Program-made: the position numbers and the translations under genes
NCBI RefSeq assembly: GCF_000004195.4
Contig: NC_030686.2
Span: 45,061,961-45,125,960 of the forward strand
DNA from: Xenopus tropicalis
Lineage: Eukaryota; Chordata; Amphibia; Anura; Pipidae
Reading direction: 5' to 3'
DNA: 64,000 bases
Shown here: positions 59,601 through 64,000 of the stretch, piece by piece
How the letters are laid out: every line of letters begins with the position of its first letter
Position numbering within the stretch: position 1 is the stretch's first letter
The notes under the pieces: model-generated
Database searches by the model: none
Seen by the model: the letters and a program-made list of their open reading frames with translations, nothing else
Told to the model about the DNA's origin: nothing

Positions 59601-60589
59601 CTAACAATAACAATACATTGCAAGCTTTCGGAGCTCTAAGGCCCCTTCATCAGGCAAATTTTGCCTGATGAAGGGGCCTAAGAAAGCTTGCAATGTATTG
59701 TTATTGTTAGCCAATATACCTATCATTTCTACAATACTCTTGTATTTGTGTTTTTTTTTATTATTGTATTTTTCCTTGGGACCTGCCCCTACTATTAGCA
59801 GCCCAGCACACACACACAGTGGTCCCTTGCTGATTTGCACTGGTTTATAAACTGATAAACACACCACTTAGCTCAGTGGTATCAAACTATCTGCCTTCCA
59901 TCTGTCGTGGGCTCAGCGTCATCCAAATGACATCAAATAAACATTTGGTTATTGGGAATCACAGTGGGCAACAGCTGTAGGGACAACCCCCACTTAGGTA
60001 GCACTAAGGAGTTTAAGTCAGTCTGCTCCCCCTCTCCTTTTGCATAAATAGTTTGATCCACCTACAGGGCTGACAGCTGGATAAACAGAGTAATACAATA
60101 AAGCAAACAATAATATAATTAATAGATTACACTGCAAGTAGTTAAATCCACCATGCATGTTTAAAGAAAAGAATTGTTGTGGGGTCTCTTGGCTAAAATA
60201 CACTAGCAACCACAAGAGGGACTCATTTATTTACACTGGGCAAATTTGCCCATCGGAAGGAACCCATGGCAACCAAATTGTTGTATTCATTTGTTCTACC
60301 TGCAGCTGGCTGAAAAAAAAAAGCCATTTACTGATTGGTTGCTATGGGTTACTGCCCTGAGAGTCCACATGCATTTTACACCAGGTATGGGCAGTCTGCA
60401 GCTCCCGCATCTCACCACATTTGGTGCCAGTAAACTGCCCCTGTCACACAGCTAGCATTCATATACGTACCGTGACTGGCCGGCTCCCAAGGAAATTCAG
60501 GTCACAGTTTTCCCCAAACAAGTAGCCCTCGGGGTGGCTGGACTCAAACTTTTCCCCTCCCATAATAAAGTGGCTGCCAAAGTAACTCC
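37754..60589 (-). CDS. rnf157: RNF157 RING E3 ubiquitin ligase, spliced, 5' end outside the window
   Basis: RNF157 is a cytosolic E3 ubiquitin ligase of the MGRN1 (mahogunin) family, best known from neurons. Eighteen coding exons were placed (numbered 2-19): 60589-60471, 52293-52205, 52016-51870, 51369-51252, 51125-51059, 50029-49986, 49806-49759, 49678-49607, 49493-49334, 49145-49033, 48117-47897, 47744-47639, 47237-47125, 46138-45945, 45305-45240, 43543-43498, 43067-42969, 37869-37754. Splice phases agree at every junction except 13/14. In order the protein has [15 protein letters not shown], the MGRN-family substrate-recognition region ([20 protein letters not shown]), the RING (CVVC...CRHLCLC...CPIC) and a Ser-rich acidic tail. 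About 645 codons are present; one N-terminal exon (about 28 aa in the human protein, by recall) should lie beyond 64000. Paralogue mgrn1 is excluded by the [20 protein letters not shown] tail motif. Confidence 0.93.
39221..40878 (+). repeat. Tandem array, about 101-bp unit, about 16 copies
   Basis: Units contain TAAGCAGCAGTCCTGCCCTG, GATTCTAGCTATCTGTATAA and CAGAGCATTCTGTCACAGTG. They vary chiefly in the C-run before CATTGTAAGC (about 6 to 10 C). The array lies in the last intron of rnf157. The same unit in the opposite orientation forms a second array at 48250-48974. Confidence 0.95.
41459..41869. mobile_element. T2-like MITE with TTAA target site
   Basis: The left edge TTAAAGGGGAGGTTCACCTT and the right edge GGTGAATAACCCCTTTAA are inverted, with TTAA at both ends, matching the T2 family rule TTAAAGGRR. 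Interior words (AATTGGTCTTCACTATTTAT, GGTTGCTA, AAATGAAGACCAATTGCAAA) are shared with the copies at 13096 and 58536. Confidence 0.88.
42394..42625. repeat. Palindromic interspersed repeat (CAGGGGGTACTTTATTTATT family)
   Basis: The arms CCCCTATTGTAAAATATAGG and its near-inverse around CATATTTTACAACAGGGGGT frame the inverted pair GGAGTTCCATGA / TCATGGAACTCC. The right part (GTTTTAGTGAGTCACATGAC) recurs at 61.65-61.77 kb, and related pieces at 52.5, 55.8 and 63.15 kb. Probably a MITE whose ends I cannot fix. Confidence 0.6.
42969..43067 (-). CDS. rnf157: rnf157 exon 18
   Basis: Encodes [20 protein letters not shown] and [12 protein letters not shown] plus one base. The ECDNNN motif is family-like. 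Acceptor TATTGCAG, donor GTGAGT. Confidence 0.88.
43498..43543 (-). CDS. rnf157: rnf157 exon 17
   Basis: A 46-base exon encoding [15 protein letters not shown] plus one base. It corresponds by position to an acidic stretch in the human protein. Acceptor TGTTCCAG, donor GTAACA. Confidence 0.85.
43677..44240 (+). repeat. Tandem array, 58-bp unit, ten copies
   Basis: Units read TGTATGGGCCCCACAGGAAC then CTCTCCCTGGGCTTTGGCCC and ATCGGCACCAAAC. Because 58 is not a multiple of three and the unit lacks stops in any frame, the array gives long open frames on both strands; these are artefacts. It lies in the rnf157 intron between exons 16 and 17. Confidence 0.95.
44618..44678. repeat. Compound (AT)n(AC)n microsatellite
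   Basis: About 37 bases of TA repeats are followed by ACACACACACACA and more AT. A second AT run is at 44720-44738. Confidence 0.9.
45100..45210 (+). mobile_element. L2-like 3' end fragment
   Basis: GTTCCTCTGGATTCTCTAGT, then CAGGCAGGTGGTTAATTGGC recalls the conserved L2 3' tail also seen at 15040. Short and diverged. Confidence 0.5.
45240..45305 (-). CDS. rnf157: rnf157 exon 16
   Basis: A 66-base exon encoding [20 protein letters not shown] plus AE, phase 0 on both sides. Acceptor TTTTGCAG, donor GTACCA (weak beyond GTA). Confidence 0.85.
45408..45764. mobile_element. TTAA-type MITE with GGTCCCCATACAC end
   Basis: The left edge is TTAAGGTCCCCATACACAGG and the right edge is decayed (AGTATGGGGATACATC). 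Interior blocks match the family in inverse orientation to the copies at 1571 and 28633, including CGATCGTTTGGCCTCAGGGC and CTCGCTTGGTGACATCGCCA. It lies in an rnf157 intron. Confidence 0.75.
45945..46138 (-). CDS. rnf157: rnf157 exon 15
   Basis: Completes an Asp codon and encodes [20 protein letters not shown], then [20 protein letters not shown] and an acidic/Pro-Ser stretch to MGGE. Acceptor CACGCAG, donor GTAAGA. Confidence 0.93.
47125..47237 (-). CDS. rnf157: rnf157 exon 14, with an apparent one-base frameshift
   Basis: Encodes [20 protein letters not shown] and [12 protein letters not shown], strongly family-like, and its donor phase suits exon 15. The first residues read ECGAT in one frame, as in the human protein by recall (ECGVT), but the run of five C (plus strand G5 at 47220-47224) puts PESENL in another frame. 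A run of four would restore continuity. The acceptor is CTACCTAG. Confidence 0.8.
47306..47392 (+). mobile_element. Left-end fragment of a hAT MITE
   Basis: CAGTGTTCCCCAACCAGTGG, then GGGGCAACATGTTGCTCACC resembles the left end of the fuller copy at 56597. No right end is found. Confidence 0.6.
47639..47744 (-). CDS. rnf157: rnf157 exon 13, probable GC donor
   Basis: After acceptor CCTTCAG it encodes [20 protein letters not shown] and [15 protein letters not shown]. No acceptable GT donor occurs where homology ends. GAG|GCAAGG at 47638-47633 fits the minor GC-AG donor class and leaves phase 0. A GT alternative further on (about 47586, GTGTGG) would add a non-homologous stretch. Confidence 0.7.
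47897..48117 (-). CDS. rnf157: rnf157 exon 12
   Basis: Encodes [20 protein letters not shown] and a Pro/Ser-rich stretch to LKLKKSIS. Acceptor TTTTCCAG; donor GTAAGG leaves two bases of an Arg codon. Confidence 0.93.
48250..48974 (-). repeat. Inverted array of the 101-bp satellite, about seven copies
   Basis: This is the reverse complement of the 39.2-40.9 kb unit (CATAAAGCAGGGCAGGACTG, ACAATGGGGGG, CACTGTGACAGAATGCTCTG). It lies in the intron between rnf157 exons 11 and 12, only 58 bases below exon 11. One unit lacks CT in GAATGCTCTG. The G-run varies from about 6 to 10. Confidence 0.95.
49033..49145 (-). CDS. rnf157: rnf157 exon 11
   Basis: Encodes [20 protein letters not shown] and [17 protein letters not shown] directly after the RING; ends in phase 0. 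Acceptor ATTCTAG, donor GTGAGA. Confidence 0.93.
49334..49493 (-). CDS. rnf157: rnf157 exon 10, RING finger
   Basis: Encodes [20 protein letters not shown] and the rest of the RING through NCPICRL. The C3HC4 ligands are all present: CVVC, then C and H in PCRHLC, C and C in LCNAC, and C and C in CPIC. This is the catalytic E2-docking module. Donor GTAAGT is consensus. Confidence 0.96.
49607..49678 (-). CDS. rnf157: rnf157 exon 9
   Basis: Encodes [20 protein letters not shown] and QDSK, phase 0 on both sides. Acceptor CTCATAG, donor GTGGGG, which is weaker than its neighbours. Confidence 0.94.
49759..49806 (-). CDS. rnf157: rnf157 exon 8
   Basis: A 48-base exon encoding [16 protein letters not shown], phase 0 on both sides. 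Acceptor TTTTGCAG, donor GTGAGG. Confidence 0.94.
49986..50029 (-). CDS. rnf157: rnf157 exon 7
   Basis: A 44-base exon, too short for frame-based gene finders. It completes a Glu codon and encodes [14 protein letters not shown], matching the family at this position. Acceptor TTTGCAG, donor GTGAGT. Confidence 0.92.
50030..51058 (-). other. rnf157: rnf157 intron between exons 6 and 7
   Basis: About 1.03 kb with no repeat recognised apart from a G-rich segment at 50400-50460. Nothing coding was found. Confidence 0.5.
51059..51125 (-). CDS. rnf157: rnf157 exon 6
   Basis: Encodes [20 protein letters not shown] plus GE and one base. Acceptor TTTTCAG, donor GTGAGA. Confidence 0.94.
51252..51369 (-). 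CDS. rnf157: rnf157 exon 5
   Basis: Encodes [20 protein letters not shown] through [19 protein letters not shown] after completing a split Ser codon; ends in phase 0. Donor GTAGGT. Confidence 0.94.
51870..52016 (-). CDS. rnf157: rnf157 exon 4
   Basis: Encodes [20 protein letters not shown], then the family core [20 protein letters not shown]. Canonical acceptor TTGTAG and donor GTACAT. Confidence 0.94.
52205..52293 (-). CDS. rnf157: rnf157 exon 3
   Basis: Encodes [20 protein letters not shown] through RKDTLRLV, ending with two bases of an Arg codon. The donor is GTAGGC, of ordinary strength. Confidence 0.93.
52470..53120. repeat. Tandem array, 133-bp unit, about four copies plus edges
   Basis: Units contain CTGCTAATATCCTTATCATT, TACAGTAGGGGGTACATTAT and CTCAGCCTGCAGCCTTGTGC. 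Later units differ only at the G-run of ATATGGGGGGCAC and a CCT/CTT change. Sequence words link it to the CAGGGGGTACTTTATT family at 42.4 and 61 kb. It sits in the intron between exons 2 and 3 and abuts an (AT)n run into which the Tc1 element inserted. Confidence 0.92.
53475..54381 (-). pseudogene. Tc1-like transposase, frameshifted
   Basis: The frame opens at 54381 with [20 protein letters not shown], the paired-type helix-turn-helix start of Tc1 transposases, and ends early at about 53989 through a small deletion. The next part runs in another frame (about 53985-53600) and has the first catalytic Asp in [11 protein letters not shown] and the second near [11 protein letters not shown], where the frame shifts again. 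The last part (about 53615-53520) keeps [12 protein letters not shown] with the catalytic Glu. At least two frameshifts make it inactive. Strand is the same as rnf157. Confidence 0.92.
54526..54853. mobile_element. Palindromic Harbinger-like MITE nested in the Tc1 element
   Basis: The 328-bp insert starts GGCTGATGCCACACCAGGCG and ends with the inverse CGCCTGGTGTGGCATCAGCC. TTA stands at both sides (54523-54525, 54854-54856), a three-base duplication of PIF/Harbinger type. Almost the whole insert is one palindrome with a centre near 54690 (internal pair AAAACGCGAGA / TCTCGCGTTTT). Arms are nearly identical, so the insertion is young. It lies between the transposase start and the right inverted repeat. 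Confidence 0.9.
55448..55622 (+). mobile_element. L2-like LINE 3' end with (ATA)n tail
   Basis: GATTGTAAGCTCTTTTGGGC, CTTGTATCGGTTATTGGTTG and AGCGCTGCGGGATATGTTGG, then GCGCTTTATAAATAC and an (ATA)n run form the common Xenopus L2 3' terminus. It shares its first segment with the unit amplified at 15.1-16.4 kb. Confidence 0.8.
56597..56867 (+). mobile_element. hAT MITE with target-site duplication
   Basis: The ends CAGAGATACCCAACC and GGTTGGGGACCCCTG are imperfect inverses. The 8-bp flanks GCTTAGGG (56589-56596) and GCTCAGGG (56868-56875) agree at seven of eight positions. Length about 271 bp; no transposase. Lies in the rnf157 intron between exons 2 and 3. Confidence 0.85.
56880..57376 (+). 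repeat. Tandem array, 29-bp unit, about 16 copies
   Basis: Unit AAGCCAACTAGCCATTATCA plus TCCCTGCCC, repeated directly with no spacer. Edge copies are longer (ATCATTATC) or diverged (AAGCTAATTAGCC); inner copies are identical. Confidence 0.95.
57377..58535 (-). other. rnf157: Part of the rnf157 intron between exons 2 and 3
   Basis: No repeat with clear ends and no exon recognised. The part at 57380-57610 is non-repetitive. Confidence 0.4.
58536..58898. mobile_element. T2-like MITE with TTAA target site
   Basis: TTAAGGGGTTGTTCACATTT at the left and GTTAACCACCCCTTAA at the right, with TTAA at both ends. The interior shares CAACTGGTCTTCATTTCCTA and AATAATTCAAAAACTATAAA with the other T2 copies. 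Confidence 0.85.
59521..59789. repeat. Near-perfect inverted duplication, arms about 134 bp
   Basis: The left arm runs from GGGGCAGGTCCCAAAGAAAA to CTTCATCAGGCAAAA, and the right arm mirrors it from TTTTGCCTGATGAAG to TTGGGACCTGCCCC. Differences are a few bases and the 6-base absence of GAGCTC-side sequence near the centre. The centre is AATTTT-like with almost no spacer. It would fold into one long hairpin. Family unknown. Confidence 0.9.
60471..60589 (-). CDS. rnf157: rnf157 exon 2
   Basis: Acceptor CTCCCCAG, donor GTACGTATA. Starts at the third-base-missing Gly codon (GG) and encodes [20 protein letters not shown] and on to SRPVT; ends in phase 0. Confidence 0.93.
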
Positions 60590-60599
60590 CTGGGGAGGA

Positions 60600-61775
60600 C
60601 AAAGTGGGAAACAGTTAGGAATGCAGAATAGAATAGCATTGATATATATATATATATCACCGAATCAGATATAGGCACTTGCATACAGGAATAATATGTA
60701 TAGAATATACAGACTTATAATATCCCTATATGTTACAATAGGGGGCACTTTATAAGTCCACTTATATAAGTGCACTTTATATAAGTGCACTTTATAAGTC
60801 CTCGGGGACTTAATAATAATAATAATAATAATATCCCTATATTTTACAATAGGGGGCACTTTATTCACTATATATTATAAGGAACTCCTCTGGGACTTAT
60901 AATATCCCTATATGTTACAATAGGGGGTACTTTATTCACTATATATTATAAGGAACTCCTCAGTGACTTATAACATCCCTATATGTTACAATAGAGGGCA
61001 CTTTATTCACTATATATTATAAGGAACTCCTCGGGGACTTATAATATCCCTATATGTTACAATAGGGGGTACTTTATTCACTATATATTATAAGGAACTC
61101 CTCAGTGACTTATAACATCCCTATATGTTACAATAGAGGGTACTTTATTCACTATATATTATAAGGAACTCCTCAGGGGCTTATAATATCCCTATATTAT
61201 ACAATAGGGGGCACTTTATTCACTATATATTATAAGGAACTCCTCGGGGACTTATAATATCCCTATATTTTACAATAGGGGGGACTTTATTCACTATATA
61301 AGCAACTCCTCAGGGACTTATAATATCCCTATATGTTACAATAGGGGGTACTTTATTCACTATATATTATAAGGAACTCCTCGGGGACTTATAATATCCC
61401 TATATGTTACAATAGGGGGTACTTTATTCACTATATATTATAAGGAACTCCTCGGGGGCTTATAATATCCCTATATGTTACAATAGGGGGCACTTTATTC
61501 ACTATATATTATAAGGAACTCCTCGGGGACTTATAATATTCCTATATGTTACAATAGGGGGCACTTTATTCACTATATATTATAAGGAACTCCTCGGGGG
61601 CTTATAATATCCCTATATGTTACAATAGGGGGCACTTTATATACTATAAAATACACAAGAGCCATGAATATCCTGTAAATTATATCCTTATAAATGGCGC
61701 TTAGTGATATAATTTCTGTGACATGACTCACTAAAACTTGTATATTATAATAAATAAAGTACCCCCCTGAGCTGC
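60600..61775. repeat. Tandem array, 71-bp unit, about 12 copies, with element edge
   Basis: Units contain ATATCCCTATATGTTACAAT, AGGGGGTACTTTATTCACTA and TATAAGGAACTCCTCGGGG. The left part has smaller internal repeats (ATATAAGTGCACTTTATAAG) and an (ATA)n run. The right edge (about 61650-61775) carries TAAAACTTGTATATTATAAT and AGTACCCCCCTG, the family seen at 42.4 kb. Array core is about 60835-61640. Lies in rnf157 intron 1. Confidence 0.9.
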
Positions 61776-64000
61776 AACTACCTGGGCCTATTCCTGGGGC
61801 CGGCCCTATTGCTCTTATACCTGTTTTCCCCCAGCAGCAAAATAGTTATTTCCAGGGACAAAACTCTGTAAGACTCATAAAGCACAAACACTTCCTCGGT
61901 GCCATGTATTATTCATGCCGGCGGCTTTCAGAGCCGTTGCATTATTAATCAGCAGAGGTAGGTGCTCTACGGGGGTGGGCTCAGACTCTCTCCACTATAA
62001 AGCTGTTAGTGCCGTCCATTCATTCACCTACAGTATAATGTACTTTAGTTAGCTTGGGACTGATGGATAGAGCTCGGGGCTATATGGGTGCAGGACAGCC
62101 AGGCATCATACAGCCCCAGTGGCCACTAGGGGAGCCATGGGTACAGGGGGTCCTACCTGATACAAAGTTTCCTGCAAGACAGAAATCTATGCTTGAATCT
62201 TCCATTCATACTGCATTAGGCAGCAGCCCAGTAAGCTCTGTGTCCCTTCTCCATCCCCTAAAGCCATTAGTTACATCACATTAAACCAGAATGTACTGTA
62301 GAAGGGCCCAAGCCAGCCCCCAGTCTGTGGGATTCAGATGCTATGGGGACGCTGATTTAGTGACAGCAGCACTGCAGCCGCCCCCCTGCCCAGTGTGTGG
62401 CTCTGCAGCCTTGATGCAATGAGCTAATGCAGTCACGCTGTGTGCAGCAAAAGAAGTGCTGGCTGGGTAATAACTGCATCTGGCTCTGCCCCACTGCACA
62501 ATTGCACCTCAGTAGCCTCACACAGGGCTCTCCGTGCTGCATTAGGAAGAATTAGCAGGGGCTGACCCAAAAGGGGCTTCTAATACACTCACCCGATGGC
62601 TATTGGGGTCTCTTCTGTGTGACAGTAAAGAGACTATGTGTAGCAGAGTGCTACTGAGCCAGTGAATAAGGCTGGGGGGCTCAGGGGGGATTCAGTACCC
62701 AATGCTGTGCTTCCCTGGTTCTATTCTGACCCATTTACAGTCTGTGTACAGTTTCCATTTTCTATTTCCAATGCTTGGAATTCACAGGTCTCTATCCACA
62801 GTGTAACAACATATTGGTAGGTTAAGTGGCTACTGATAAAACTGACCCTTATGTGTACCCATAGCACACAAAATAGACGCCAGGCTTCAGTGAGGTGCTG
62901 GGGGGGTATATTAGTGATCTACAGAGGGTAATAAACCAACTAAAGGTGGCCGTCCATGGGCAAATTTCAGCTGCCGATTCAGACAGATAATCTGCCTGTG
63001 TATGGGCACCTGGCTGCCTAAAATTGGCCAGATCTCAATCAGACAAGTCTCCATTTTCTGTTGATGCAGCCCTTGCTCCTACAGTACCTATGCCGAGGAT
63101 ATTAGCTCACCTAGGTGTTTCAATGCCCTGTTCCTTTCTGGCCATGGAACTCTTTGGTGACTTATAATATCCTTATATTTTACAACAGGGGCTACATTAT
63201 TCCCTAAACAAACCGCCATGCCAGGCTGTATTTAGGGCTGGTGCTTCCCTAGTTACCCCTCCTCTCACCAATCAGCTCCTGCGCTCAACAGTCGGTTCAT
63301 GAGCCAATCGAGGAAGAGAGGGGTACCAGCACCCCATTCTCACCATTCGGCACACATGCAGGACAGTAGCCACACACAATATTGAAGCAATTATACATCT
63401 ATCCAGAGACACATTTATCTGTAGGGGGGCCACCTGGCTGGTAAAAATGATGCTCGATGCCAGTGTTATTATTAGGGAAATCCTGCCACATAAAGCTTCC
63501 ATAGGCTCAATGGGAGCGAGAGGGATCCGAGTAGTCAGCTGCCCATCTCATTCTTCAGCAATTGCACCCTATTCATTAGTTTGGGTGAGGTGCCCACTCA
63601 GCTAAAGGCACAGACCCTATACCCAGCATGGCACCCATTAGTAGAGTCTGGCACCCATACAAACAGATTGTGGCACACAGCACAGAATGCCTACACTGGG
63701 TGCCATGGTGCTGCCAGGCATCTCTGGGGTCCTGAGTCTGATTCTGACCAAAGAGCTGTGCCCGTGTCTGTGTGGGTTCCCTCCTGCACTCCATACTGGC
63801 TACTAATGCAGCCCACCCTTGTGTATGTGGTACGGACTGGGGCAGGGGCATTACTAATACATTATATTGGGTAAAAAATAATAATTGTTGTGGAAACAAG
63901 AAATGGGCATTGGGCTAGTACCCACAGTATAGTGCATACATGGCTTACATCACACACAGCTTGTCACATGTCCCTGGCATTGGGCTAGTACCCACAGTAT
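61776..64000 (-). other. rnf157: rnf157 intron 1, continuing past the window
   Basis: No exon found; the expected N-terminal exon must be further right. At 62942-63060 a half MITE recalls the GGCCATACAC family (GTGGCCGTCCATGGGC, TGTGTATGGGCACC). At 63148-63205 there is a fragment of the CAGGGG(G)TAC family. The rest is featureless to me. Confidence 0.5.

Overview
The window is vertebrate nuclear DNA from a clawed frog (Xenopus). X. tropicalis is my preference over X. laevis, but nothing here proves it. The evidence is two spliced genes with vertebrate exon structure, Xenopus-type interspersed repeats (TTAA-target T2/Kolobok-like MITEs, a TACAGGTAT-ended MITE, L2 3' tails, Tc1 and hAT elements) and a foxj1 reading frame of amphibian type. 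There is no bacterial, phage, CRISPR or operon signal.

Layout. About 1-16.5 kb is gene-free 3' flank of foxj1, filled with MITEs, two arrays of a 113-bp unit and a 52-bp satellite grown inside an L2 3' tail. About 16.5-22.4 kb is foxj1 on the minus strand: a mostly or wholly untranslated first exon (donor at 22182), an exon carrying the start codon and the first part of the forkhead domain, and a last exon with the rest of the forkhead domain and the C-terminal region (438 aa). About 22.8-37.4 kb is intergenic, with a large 113-bp array, a 135-bp array, hAT and TTAA MITEs, and some single-copy stretches that could be conserved elements (best candidate 30.06-30.36 kb). From 37.75 kb to beyond the right edge lies rnf157 on the minus strand. 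I could place 18 coding exons with matching splice phases, namely exons 2 to 19 if one N-terminal exon lies outside the window. Its introns hold two oppositely oriented arrays of a 101-bp satellite, 58-, 133-, 71- and 29-bp arrays, and a Tc1-like transposon with a palindromic Harbinger-like MITE inside it.

Biology. foxj1 encodes the forkhead activator of motile ciliogenesis. rnf157 encodes a RING E3 ubiquitin ligase of the mahogunin (MGRN1) family. The two are also adjacent and co-oriented in mammals as I recall the human map, so the pairing is conserved synteny and not a functional operon.

Most unusual points: (1) five copies of one MITE carry the same 113-bp internal unit, in four cases expanded to arrays of several copies or more; (2) an inverted pair of 101-bp arrays flanks rnf157 exons 12-18; (3) rnf157 exons 13 and 14 join in frame only with a GC donor and one base fewer in a G5 run, suggesting a frameshift or an assembly error; (4) the foxj1 first exon is open in frame with the known start and encodes a run of nine alanines. 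I see no wholly new biological system.
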